Positions 9,650 through 17,205 of a stretch of DNA of 64,000 nt are shown one piece after another (within the stretch, counting starts at the first letter, position 1; the number at the start of each line of letters is the position of its first letter). The notes under the pieces are model-generated. The model saw nothing but the letters and a program-made list of their open reading frames with translations, searched no databases and had not been told where the DNA came from. A program made the position numbers and the translations under genes. The stretch is from Polyangiaceae bacterium (lineage in GTDB: Bacteria > Myxococcota_A > Polyangia > Polyangiales > Polyangiaceae). The stretch lies in the NCBI GenBank assembly GCA_016715885.1, contig JADJXL010000025.1:682001-746000 (forward strand), given 5' to 3'.

Positions 9650-10645
9650 TCACCAACGCAGGACGGCGGCGCCCCAGGTAAAACCGCTGCCGAATGCGGC
9701 CATGAGCACGGTCGAGCCTTCTTTGATGCGACCATCGGCCACGGACTCGGACAAACCGATGGGGATCGTCGCCGCGGTGGTGTTGCCGTATCGCTCGATG
9801 TTGTGCACGACCTTGTCCGGCGACAAACCGAGCTTGTCGGCGACGTATTGATTGATGCGCATGTTGGCTTGATGCGGGACGAAGAGGTCGATCTTGTCGG
9901 TGTCGATGCCGGCCGACGCGAGCGCTTCGCGGCTGACTTCGGGCATTTTTTCGGTCGCCCATCGGAAGACCTGCTTGCCGTTCATCTTCGGAAAGTGTTC
10001 GCCGCGGTCGATCTGTTCGCGTGAAAAGCGAACTTCTTGAGCGGAGGCTGGAGCAACCGTCCACAAGTCCTTCGCGCCCGAACCATCGGCATGCAGGTGA
10101 ACCGACATGATGCCCCGGTCATCAGACGGGCTCCTTCCAACGACGGCCGCTCCAGCACCGTCGCCGAAAAGCACCGTGACATCGCGGCCACGCTCGCTGA
10201 AGTCGAGACCTGTCGAATGCACTTCTGCGCCTACGACGAGGACGTGCCTATAGGTGCCGACCCGAATGAACGCATCGGCAACGCTGAGCGAGTACAGAAA
10301 GCCGGAGCATTGGTTACGCACGTCCAGCGCGGGAATGCCGGGCAAACCGAGTTTGTCAGCGAGGAAGCAACCCGATCCCGGAAAGAAGACGTCCGGGCTC
10401 AAGGTCGCGAAGATGATCATGTCGATGTCTTTGGCCTCGAGGCCGGCGCGCTCGAGAGCCATTTTCGACGCGGGAACGGCGAGGTCACTCGAGCCGATTC
10501 CGCCGTGTTCGACGTATCGTCGCTGTTTGATGCCAGTCCGCTGCTGAATCCATTCGTCGCTCGTTGGCATGAGCCGAGCGAGGTCATCATTCGTAACGAT
10601 TTTGGATGGAACGTAGTGGCCAACTCCGAGGATCGCTGAACGCAT
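9650..10645 (-). CDS. fabH: 3-oxoacyl-ACP synthase III
   Basis: 331 residues, full length. FabH condenses acetyl-CoA (or a branched acyl-CoA) with malonyl-ACP to begin fatty-acid synthesis. The catalytic triad is visible: Cys in RNQCSGFLYS, His in PHQANMRI and Asn in ERYGNTTAATIP; the C-terminal AAFGSGFTWGAAVLRW is typical. A LFGDGAGAAVV strand is also intact. Myxobacteria often carry several KAS III paralogues, some for secondary metabolism, but the genome position beside nadC and the clean motifs fit a housekeeping enzyme. The acyl-CoA primer preference cannot be read from sequence. Confidence 0.95.
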   Translation of the reverse strand: MRSAILGVGHYVPSKIVTNDDLARLMPTSDEWIQQRTGIKQRRYVEHGGIGSSDLAVPASKMALERAGLEAKDIDMIIFATLSPDVFFPGSGCFLADKLGLPGIPALDVRNQCSGFLYSLSVADAFIRVGTYRHVLVVGAEVHSTGLDFSERGRDVTVLFGDGAGAAVVGRSPSDDRGIMSVHLHADGSGAKDLWTVAPASAQEVRFSREQIDRGEHFPKMNGKQVFRWATEKMPEVSREALASAGIDTDKIDLFVPHQANMRINQYVADKLGLSPDKVVHNIERYGNTTAATIPIGLSESVADGRIKEGSTVLMAAFGSGFTWGAAVLRW

Positions 10646-10980
10646 GGGCTAGGATTTAGTGCGACCTTGGGGAGGCTGGAAGGCAGAACGACCGACACGT
10701 CGCGTTAGCTTTTTCAGCGAGGAGCCAGGTCAGGGCTTGCGCGCTCGCTTCGCGCGCGTGGGACGCGCGCTTCGCGAGGCTTGTTTACGATGGGGGGCCG
10801 AGGCTCGCCTCCGCCCCCCATACCCCCCGGATTTGCCTTATTCCAAACAGAACGGTGTTCTTGGGCGCCGTCCGATCGAAATCTCGCGCGAGCAGTGATG
10901 CGATAGGTCGAAATTCTTTGTTGTTCGTCTGTAGGGCTGTGACACTCTCGCCCGTCACAAGTCCTGCAAAACAGGTCCCC
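10646..10980. other. 335-bp divergent intergenic region
   Basis: Separates fabH (minus) from the membrane kinase gene (plus). It contains copy A of the dispersed repeat (10741-10830). No convincing promoter hexamers were found for either gene. Open frames extending through it in several directions read as translated repeat and are not supported as genes. Confidence 0.6.
10741..10830 (+). repeat. dispersed intergenic repeat, copy A
   Basis: About 90 bp. Bases 10742-10783 are identical over 42 bp to the reverse complement of 33371-33412, and similarity continues through a GGGGGGCCGAGGCTCG segment to a CCCCCCGG end. It contains an internal 8-bp GC inverted repeat around GTGGGAC. The likely role is a REP-like mobile or structural intergenic element; no function is known to me. 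Confidence 0.88.
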
Positions 10981-12945
10981 ATGCGCCCTCAGGTCGGCCA
11001 GGTCATCAACAACAAGTACCGGCTCGTCCGCGTCATCGGCGATGGCGGGATGGGAAGCGTGTACGAGGCGCGTCACGAGGTGCTTGGCACCACGGTGGCG
11101 CTGAAGTTTCTCCACCCCGAGCTTTCGCGACGCTCTGGCCTGGTACAGCGCTTCCTGCAAGAAGCGCGCGTGTCGGCGCAGATCCAAAGCCCGCATGTGG
11201 TGCGCGTCAGCGACGTGGACCAGATGCCGAACGGGCAACCGTTCATCGTGATGGAGTACCTGGAGGGCAAGACGCTCCAGACGCTCTACGAAGAGCTCTA
11301 CAACGCAGGTCAGCGGCTCTCGTATGGCGATGCGCTCGAGTACGCGTGCCAGATGCTCGACGGCGTGGAAGCTGCGCATCGAGCAGGGGTCGTTCATCGC
11401 GATCTGAAGCCCGACAACGTGATGCTCACCAAAGGGCCGAAGGGCGAGCCGCTCCTGAAGCTGCTCGACTTCGGCATCGCGAAGTTGAAGGTGACGGGCG
11501 AGCTCGATCGAGGGCTCACGCGGCCCGGCGTGATCATGGGAACGCCTGAGTACATGGCGCCCGAGCAGGCGTATTCGGCGGATGCGGTGGATGTTCGCGC
11601 CGACATTTTCTCGCTCGGCGTGATCATCTTCGAGATGCTCGCGGGCCGGCGCCCCGTTGGCGGCGACGAACCGCATCAAATTGCTTCGTCGTACTTGTCG
11701 GGACAAATCGCACAACTCACGGACTTGGCGCCGCACGTGCCGCCCGATCTCGCGCAGGTCGTGCATCGAGCGATGGGTCCGAAACCGCCCGATCGCTACA
11801 ACACGCTGGCAGAGTTTCGTGCAGCGCTGCATCCGTTTGCCGCGGCTGCGCAGGCACCATCCGCAGGGGCCGCGCCAGCAACGCCGCCGCCTGCCGCGGT
11901 CGCCGCGTACGAGCCGAACAACTCCACGACCGTTCCGCCAACGGGACAAAACTCGCCGATTCCAAAGACGTTGCCGCCTGGCGACGAAGCCGTGCCTCCA
12001 GGCGCGGTTGCTGCTGGCGTAACGCCTGCGCAATCGAGTCCTCCTGCGCAGGTCGCAACGCCGCTCGGTGGTTTCGAAGCGCGGCCACCAGGGGGGAGCG
12101 GGACGTCGCTGGGCGCACCGCTTCAGATGGTCGAACAGGACGCGACGAAACCGTCACCACCGCTGGCTGCCGCGTTCGACGCAACTCCGCGGCCCGGTGG
12201 AACTGCGGTGGGCGTGTCGCTCGATGCAGGCAATGCAGGCGGGTACCCCACGCCGCAAGGTGCGTACGGACAAACACCCGCGCATGTGCAGCAAGGCTGG
12301 CAGCCGCAAGGTGCGTACGGACAAACGCCCGGGTACGCGCAGCCTCCTGGTTATGCGTCGCCGGGACAAACCACGGGCAAGCAACGCGGAGGCGGTGCAG
12401 GCATCGCCGTGATGCTGCTCATCGCGCTGGGCGTGACCGGCGTGGTCATGGGTGGCGTGTACATGTCGCAGCGGCTATCGCGCACGGACGAAGGCACGGA
12501 TATCGTGGCAACGGCTCCGCCGCCGCCAACGACGGTGGCAGCCGATACGCCGACAGCAGCGCAGACCCAGGTCACCGGCGCGCTCACGCCGTCACCACCG
12601 CCGCCGCCACCTCCTCCGGTGTACACGCCGCCGCCAAGCCAACCACAGACCAACACGCCAAAGCCGACGGGAACGACGACAGCTCAGCCTTCCGCGACGA
12701 CGACGGCATCGACGCCGCAGACGATTCCAAATCCGTTCGGAACCGGACCACTTACGTTCCCGTCGTCGTTGCCACCGGGCATCCCGCTGCCGCCGTTCCT
12801 CGGCGGAGGCCAGCCGACGACGACCACGACCACGACACCGCGTACTCCACCGACGGCGCCGACATCGACAACACCGGCACCGACATCGACACCGACCACG
12901 TCGACTCGTCCTCGCATTCGGATTCCCATACCGGGCAGGCCCTAG
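10981..12945 (+). CDS. transmembrane Ser/Thr protein kinase with Pro/Thr-rich tail
   Basis: 654 residues from the ATG at 10981, placed 12 residues before the kinase core; upstream in-frame codons read into the repeat-bearing spacer and look non-coding. Hanks-type kinase at residues 13-285: glycine loop GDGGMG, VALK lysine, HRDLKPDN (139-146), LDFG, GTPEYMAPEQ. All catalytic residues are present. A 185-residue Pro/Ala/Gly linker follows, with a duplicated PQGAYGQTP unit, then one membrane helix at about 474-495 and a 155-residue Pro/Thr/Ser-rich outer segment ending in IRIPIPGRP. It has no PASTA or other recognisable sensor. The next gene encodes a protein with a similar membrane and tail layout but no kinase. 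Confidence 0.93.
   Translation: MRPQVGQVINNKYRLVRVIGDGGMGSVYEARHEVLGTTVALKFLHPELSRRSGLVQRFLQEARVSAQIQSPHVVRVSDVDQMPNGQPFIVMEYLEGKTLQTLYEELYNAGQRLSYGDALEYACQMLDGVEAAHRAGVVHRDLKPDNVMLTKGPKGEPLLKLLDFGIAKLKVTGELDRGLTRPGVIMGTPEYMAPEQAYSADAVDVRADIFSLGVIIFEMLAGRRPVGGDEPHQIASSYLSGQIAQLTDLAPHVPPDLAQVVHRAMGPKPPDRYNTLAEFRAALHPFAAAAQAPSAGAAPATPPPAAVAAYEPNNSTTVPPTGQNSPIPKTLPPGDEAVPPGAVAAGVTPAQSSPPAQVATPLGGFEARPPGGSGTSLGAPLQMVEQDATKPSPPLAAAFDATPRPGGTAVGVSLDAGNAGGYPTPQGAYGQTPAHVQQGWQPQGAYGQTPGYAQPPGYASPGQTTGKQRGGGAGIAVMLLIALGVTGVVMGGVYMSQRLSRTDEGTDIVATAPPPPTTVAADTPTAAQTQVTGALTPSPPPPPPPPVYTPPPSQPQTNTPKPTGTTTAQPSATTTASTPQTIPNPFGTGPLTFPSSLPPGIPLPPFLGGGQPTTTTTTTPRTPPTAPTSTTPAPTSTPTTSTRPRIRIPIPGRP
12252..12326 (+). 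repeat. 24-bp direct repeat inside the kinase linker
   Basis: A perfect 24-bp repeat begins at 12252 and 12303 (51-bp offset), each encoding the PQGAYGQTP motif. It is within the Pro-rich linker of the membrane kinase and could vary in copy number by slippage without shifting the frame. Confidence 0.85.
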
Positions 12946-12982
12946 GTACCCAGCGACTCATCACAAGGAGCGCGCGCATTCC

Positions 12983-13873
12983 ATGAGCGAACAGCAAGGC
13001 GGGTTTCCCCCGGCAAACCCCTATGGCCCGGTAAAAACCGTGGTCGGTGAACCACTCTATCCGCCGGATGCAGCGCCAGGTGGCCCGCCAATTCCCACGA
13101 CCGCACCTCCTCTAGCGGGTGCACCGGTACCTCAGACCATCGTCGATCCACCAGGAGCACCCCCCGCAGGTTTGTCGCCTGGAACAGGCACTCAGCCCGG
13201 CACCATGACCGGCCCTGCTGCACCCTACGCGGGGGCGCCTGCGCCCTATGGAGCACCTGGACAAACCGCACCTGGGCCGGGACCGGGGCCGTACGGGTAC
13301 GGACCTCCGCAAGGCATGCCCTACCAAGGCGGCCCCGGCGCTGGTGGACCGCCCTACCCGCAGGCATATCCCCCTCCGCTGCATGCCGCGCGTTCATCGA
13401 GCGGCGGAAACACGGGGCTCATCGTCGCGCTTCTGGGTGGCTTGGGGCTACTCGTCGTCGGCGGAGTCGCGTTTGGCCTGTACATGTTCCGAGGCAGCTC
13501 GTCAGCGGACGAAGCGGTGATTGTCCCAATGGAAGTGCCCAGCGTCGTGCCCGTCGCGGCTGACCCACCGGCATCGACCACCGAAGCTCCGACGAACACC
13601 GCCATCGAACCACCTCCGACGCCCGTAACTGCCGTCGCAGCGCCGCCCCCGGCCGCTCAGCCCGCATCGCCAGCTCCGAAGCCAACGACGACGCAAGCTC
13701 CCACGCCGGCACCAACTCCCACGACGACTGCGACGACCGCTTCGACGCGCCCACCGATTACGCTGCCGACATCGACGACGACGACCGGTCGACCGACCAT
13801 CAAGCTGCCGTCGGCACCTTCCCCGGCCCCAACGACGACGACCACGACGAAACGAAGCATCCCGAAAAAGTGA
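12983..13873 (+). CDS. Pro-rich single-pass membrane protein, kinase-tail look-alike
   Basis: 296 residues from the ATG at 12983, with AAGGAG 13 bp upstream, a slightly long spacing. Residues 1-140 are Pro/Gly/Tyr-rich and presumably cytoplasmic; one membrane helix follows at about 143-168 (GLIVALLGGLGLLVVGGVAFG), then a Pro/Thr/Ala-rich outer region and a basic end (KRSIPKK). No enzymatic domain. The layout copies the C-terminal half of the preceding kinase 37 bp upstream, including a repeated TTTTGRPTIKLP-like tail against TSTRPRIRIP in the kinase. It may be a partner or substrate of the kinase, or a duplicated copy that lost the catalytic domain. Low complexity limits homology inference. 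Confidence 0.8.
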   Translation: MSEQQGGFPPANPYGPVKTVVGEPLYPPDAAPGGPPIPTTAPPLAGAPVPQTIVDPPGAPPAGLSPGTGTQPGTMTGPAAPYAGAPAPYGAPGQTAPGPGPGPYGYGPPQGMPYQGGPGAGGPPYPQAYPPPLHAARSSSGGNTGLIVALLGGLGLLVVGGVAFGLYMFRGSSSADEAVIVPMEVPSVVPVAADPPASTTEAPTNTAIEPPPTPVTAVAAPPPAAQPASPAPKPTTTQAPTPAPTPTTTATTASTRPPITLPTSTTTTGRPTIKLPSAPSPAPTTTTTTKRSIPKK

Positions 13874-13942
13874 ACTGACTTCGAGGACGGACACGTCGCC
13901 TCCGACTTGCTCGAAAGCCGAGCGTCGAATAGGGAGGGACGC

Positions 13943-14677
13943 ATGATGGCCCCTCGCAAGCTCTCTTCATTCACGACCGCCCTCGCCTTTGCCCTCGCCG
14001 CCACGTGGGGATGTGAACAGAAGGTCCCCGAGCCGGCGCCAGAGCCTCGCGCTGCCGTCCAAAAAGAACCCGAAAAGCCCGAACCGGCAGACCTCATCAA
14101 GGAAGACGTTCAAGTGGGCACGGGCGCCGAGTGCAAAGAAGGCGACAAGGTCAAAGTGCACTACACGGGCAGGTTGCTCAAGACGAACTACATGTTCGAT
14201 AGTTCGGTTGGAAAAACCCCCTTCGAGTTCACGCTTGGCAAGGGCGAAGTGATCAAGGGCTGGGATCAAGGCGTCGTCGGCATGAAGGTCGGCGGCAAAC
14301 GCAAGCTCACGATCCCGTCGAAGCTCGGGTACGGCGACAACGGCAGCGCCCCGAAGATCCCCGGCAAAGCAACGCTCGTGTTCGACGTCGAGCTGCTCGA
14401 AATCGTTGCTCCTCCAACGGAAACAAAGGACGGCGACAAGGCCAAGGCTGGGTCGGACAAACGGAGGGGGGGGGGGAGGGGGGGGGGGGGGGGGGGGGCC
14501 CCGGGGGGGGGGGGGGGGGGGGGGGCGTATTTCGAGCGATGTCGACCGACGATTCGGGGCGCGCAGCAGATGATTCCGCAGGTTGTCACCGCCAAACGAC
14601 TTGGCGAAGATCTTCCCAAACTTCACGGGCGTACTGATACCGGTACGCATCTCGGCGACGCAGCAGCTTGGCAATGA
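13943..14677 (+). CDS. FKBP-type peptidyl-prolyl isomerase lipoprotein, 3' end doubtful
   Basis: ATG at 13943 follows an AGGGAGGGA ribosome-binding site. A signal peptide with a Cys at its end (ATWGCEQ) suggests lipid anchoring, although the lipobox is weak. The FKBP domain at about residues 55-155 is complete: VHYTGRLL, FDSS, GKGEVIKGWDQG, GMKVGGKRKLTIPS, LGYG and a closing LVFDVELLEI strand. It should assist folding of exported proteins. From about residue 175 the frame enters a G/C homopolymer tract coding only for Gly, Arg and Pro, then runs 50 codons antisense into the end of the next gene. The natural C-terminus is therefore probably near 14460, and the annotated end is unreliable. Confidence 0.8.
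   Translation: MMAPRKLSSFTTALAFALAATWGCEQKVPEPAPEPRAAVQKEPEKPEPADLIKEDVQVGTGAECKEGDKVKVHYTGRLLKTNYMFDSSVGKTPFEFTLGKGEVIKGWDQGVVGMKVGGKRKLTIPSKLGYGDNGSAPKIPGKATLVFDVELLEIVAPPTETKDGDKAKAGSDKRRGGGRGGGGGGAPGGGGGGGAYFERCRPTIRGAQQMIPQVVTAKRLGEDLPKLHGRTDTGTHLGDAAAWQ
14466..14525 (+). repeat. homopolymer tract G11-A-G21-CCCC-G23
   Basis: Bases 14466-14476 are all G, 14477 is A, 14478-14498 are G, 14499-14502 are C and 14503-14525 are G. Nothing else in the 64 kb approaches this. It sits exactly at the junction of the FKBP gene and the convergent kinase gene. Confidence 0.97.
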
Positions 14678-15443
14678 CGTTGCCCACGGGTGTTCCAAGC
14701 GCTTCGGCCTTTTTGCGCGGACCGCCATCGGAGATCTGCCGAGCGATCTCGGGATACGGAACCTCCACGTCGATGGCGGGTGTGCCCGTGTGCATCTGAT
14801 ACATCAAGAGCCCGAATTGATAGAGATCGCTCTGGGTCGTCGTGTAGCCCGCCGTGACGAGCTCGGGCGTGAGGATCTTGGGGTTTGCGACCTGCGGCCT
14901 GAACCAACGCGTGCTGCCTTGGAGCTGATGCGCGACGCCAAAGTCGGTGAGCTTCACGATGGGTGAACGATCGATCTGCGAGATCAGCACGTTGCCCGCG
15001 TGCAGGTCCGAATGCACGACGCCGCTGTCGTGCAGGTACTGGAGCGTCATCAAGAGCTGCCGGCAGATTTCTGCGAGTAGCAGATCCGGAAAAGGGCTTC
15101 CTACGAGCGCCTTGAGGCTCGTGTCACATCGTTCGAGCGCCAAATAAAAGAGGTAATTGTGCTCGAACGCGTCGTGGATGTAGACGATGTTTGGATGGCG
15201 AAACCGCTCCAAACGCTGGAGCTCCTGCGACCATTCGTCCCGCACGGCCTGGTAGGATTTGTTCGCGGGACGAAGCATTTTGAGCGCATAACGTTGGTCG
15301 AAGGGGCCGATGCATTCGTACACGGATCCGTACTGACCATCGCCAATGAGCGCGCCAACGACGTACGTGCCTCGGGCAGACGTCAGCGTCGTCCCTGGGA
15401 CCGGGAACGGAATGAGGTGCGAGCCGGTATGGGACCAGTTCAC
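14586..15443 (-). CDS. Ser/Thr protein kinase, catalytic domain only, HSD catalytic loop
   Basis: 285 residues, essentially one kinase domain, cytoplasmic. GTG start at 15443 with no clear Shine-Dalgarno; no better in-frame start precedes the N-lobe. Visible motifs: glycine loop GDGQYGS (34-40), ALK lysine at 55, HSDLHAGN (144-151) where most Hanks kinases read HRDLKPxN, DFG at 167-169, and TPEL in place of APE. HSDLHxGN loops are more like those of aminoglycoside-phosphotransferase-like kinases. The catalytic Asp, Asn and DFG Asp are retained, so activity is plausible, but the activation loop lacks the RD arginine. Its 3' end abuts the poly-G tract. Confidence 0.88.
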   Translation of the reverse strand: MNWSHTGSHLIPFPVPGTTLTSARGTYVVGALIGDGQYGSVYECIGPFDQRYALKMLRPANKSYQAVRDEWSQELQRLERFRHPNIVYIHDAFEHNYLFYLALERCDTSLKALVGSPFPDLLLAEICRQLLMTLQYLHDSGVVHSDLHAGNVLISQIDRSPIVKLTDFGVAHQLQGSTRWFRPQVANPKILTPELVTAGYTTTQSDLYQFGLLMYQMHTGTPAIDVEVPYPEIARQISDGGPRKKAEALGTPVGNVIAKLLRRRDAYRYQYAREVWEDLRQVVWR

Positions 15444-15517
15444 GATCGGTCAACGTAGCAAGATTCGCGGCATGGGGCGCATCCGGGGCGTGCCCTGAAA
15501 TCGGGCACCAAAGGCCG

Positions 15518-15946
15518 TCATACCGCTTGAGCGTCGCCCAGAAGTTGGTCCGTAACGGAACGTTCGACGCCAAGGGCTGTGCCGATTTCGTACATCATCG
15601 CGCGCTCGGAGTCGGTCACCTTGCCATCGGCCATGATGACCCCGATTGCCAGGCTCAACGCGACCTTGCATGCACTGGGACTCCCGAGCGTGGCGCGCGC
15701 CCCGGCAATCAATGCAGCCGTACCCGTTGCACGACGGGCGGCATCGAGACGCGCCACGATCTTGTCGAGCATCTCGGGGGTCACTTTACGATCCGTCAGC
15801 GATTGGACGCTGCGCACGAAATGCTGCCGCTCCTCGGGAGCGAAGTCGCCGTCGGCGTACGCTGCGAGATACATGATTTCAATGAGCGCCTCGATCTTGG
15901 GCTCATCGAGTGTATGCGCGGACCGCAAGGAGATGGGGCTGCTCAT
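15518..15946 (-). CDS. TerB-like domain protein
   Basis: 142 residues, all helical, no signal peptide. Two acidic-loop motifs typical of TerB/DUF533 domains are present: AAYADGDFAPEE near residue 30 and GVIMADGKVTDSE near 105, which in TerB proteins bind a divalent metal. The start ATG is preceded by TAGGA at good spacing. TerB-family proteins associate with tellurium-resistance/stress modules, but no other ter gene is nearby; single TerB proteins are common and of unknown role. It is 74 bp upstream of the small kinase on the same strand and may be co-transcribed. Confidence 0.82.
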   Translation of the reverse strand: MSSPISLRSAHTLDEPKIEALIEIMYLAAYADGDFAPEERQHFVRSVQSLTDRKVTPEMLDKIVARLDAARRATGTAALIAGARATLGSPSACKVALSLAIGVIMADGKVTDSERAMMYEIGTALGVERSVTDQLLGDAQAV

Positions 15947-16091
15947 GAATTCAAGTCCTACACTGTCCCGCCCCGAGTCAAAAGGCTAGCGTCTCCATCC
16001 ACGTTCACCAAGGGCGTTTGGCCGTGACGCCCCGAACGATTCCACTCGGGAAAGTAGCGGGGTCGCGCAGTGTCTATGGCATGCTTGTTCG

Positions 16092-16808
16092 ATGCGACGA
16101 ATCGCACTGCACGCGGCCATCATGGCAACCCTGATCGTCGCCACGACTGGATGCGGTGCAGCATCGGGAACCAGTCGACCAGCATCCAACGTGGGCGCAT
16201 CCGAAGAGCCCAAAGCAGCCGCTGATCCGCCTGCGAATCCCGCTCCATTGCCCTTTCGTCTTCCATGCGGCGACAGCGATTTCGACGGCTGCACAAAGGG
16301 TTGTGACGACGGCGTCACCGAAGATTGTGTGACCCTTGGCGCAATTTATTACGAGGGTAAAGGAATCGAAGCGAACCCCGCACGCGGCATCGAGCTCTTT
16401 CGTGGCGCATGCACCCAAGACAGCGCACGCGCATGCATCAAGCTCGCGGACCTCTATCACGCTGCCGTGCTTGCCGACGATCCTGCCGCTGAAGCGGTGT
16501 TTTACGGCCGAGCTTGTGAAGCAGGCGCAAACCGCGGCTGCTTGGGCGCCGGCCGCGCCTACTTGGAAGGACGTGGGGTCGAACGCAGCCCCACGTATGC
16601 ATCGAAGTATTTCGCGCGCGTGTGCGACCGCGGCAATGCCGAATCGTGCCTCGAGCTAGCCAAGCTCTACGACCGGGGCGAAGGCGTGAAAAAGGACCAG
16701 ACACGCGCGATGGCGCTTTACACGAAAGCCTGCCAGCTCGGTCTTGGCGAAGCTTGCGTCACCGCAGATCCAAAGGGCGAAGTCGACGCAGCACCGCCTC
16801 GGGAATGA
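16092..16808 (+). CDS. Sel1-repeat lipoprotein
   Basis: 238 residues. Signal peptide ending in ATTGC, an acceptable lipobox, then a 35-residue Ala/Pro linker. From about residue 58 come four or five Sel1-like units of about 36 residues (ALYxxACxxGxxxAC type) with regularly spaced cysteines, including YLEGRGVERS, RGEGVKKD and YTKACQLG. Paired Cys in Sel1 units often form disulphides, which fits a periplasmic location. Sel1 proteins are scaffolds in signalling and stress; no specific partner is indicated. It diverges from the TerB-like gene across 145 bp. Confidence 0.88.
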   Translation: MRRIALHAAIMATLIVATTGCGAASGTSRPASNVGASEEPKAAADPPANPAPLPFRLPCGDSDFDGCTKGCDDGVTEDCVTLGAIYYEGKGIEANPARGIELFRGACTQDSARACIKLADLYHAAVLADDPAAEAVFYGRACEAGANRGCLGAGRAYLEGRGVERSPTYASKYFARVCDRGNAESCLELAKLYDRGEGVKKDQTRAMALYTKACQLGLGEACVTADPKGEVDAAPPRE

Positions 16809-16948
16809 GCGCCCGACCAAGTTCGTCCTGGAAATACACCTCGACGTCCGTGCACGACGTCCCCACGTGACCGTGAGAGCAACGACGCCTCAACGCGGAC
16901 AATACGCACGTCCGCACGAGCCCGTTGCGAGCCAAGGGGGAGGACGAA

Positions 16949-17143
16949 ATGGCCCAGCAGCAAAAGAATCAACCGCAGCAGGAAGAGAAAGGTCAGATGA
17001 CCGTGGAAGAGGCGGGGCGCATGGGCGGCCAGCGCGTGAGGGAGCTCGTCGAGGAGGGCAAGGAGGCCGAAGGAGGAGGCCAAAGCGGCAGCTCGTCTGG
17101 CTCTTCTGGGCGCGGTCAGCAGGGCGGCGGGCAAAATCGCTGA
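16949..17143 (+). CDS. small hydrophilic KGG-like stress protein
   Basis: 64 residues from the ATG at 16949, which has a GGGGGAGG ribosome-binding site 6-7 bp upstream. The sequence is Gln/Glu/Gly/Ser-rich with no hydrophobic core. A central VEEAGRMGGQRVRELVEEGK resembles the GRKGG motif of small Em/YciG/Con-10 hydrophilins linked to desiccation and general stress. That assignment is tentative because only one motif copy is present and K is replaced by M. A strong intrinsic terminator follows 24 bp after the stop, supporting an independent transcript. Confidence 0.7.
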   Translation: MAQQQKNQPQQEEKGQMTVEEAGRMGGQRVRELVEEGKEAEGGGQSGSSSGSSGRGQQGGGQNR

Positions 17144-17167
17144 GGATCGTCCGGACAAACAGTTTCG

Positions 17168-17193
17168 GGGGCGCTCGATGAGCGCCCCTTTTT
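17168..17193 (+). terminator. intrinsic terminator after the KGG-like gene
   Basis: A perfect 9-bp stem GGGGCGCTC/GAGCGCCCC with a GAT loop, followed by TTTTT. On the minus strand no T run follows, so it mainly stops plus-strand transcription, although it lies between convergent genes. Confidence 0.93.
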
Positions 17194-17205
17194 CATTTCA
17201 CGCCC

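Noticed and set aside
13967..14728. Minus-strand frame across the FKBP gene and poly-G tract with polyproline translation
   Set aside because: The polyproline arises from reading the G tract on the other strand; no start signal.
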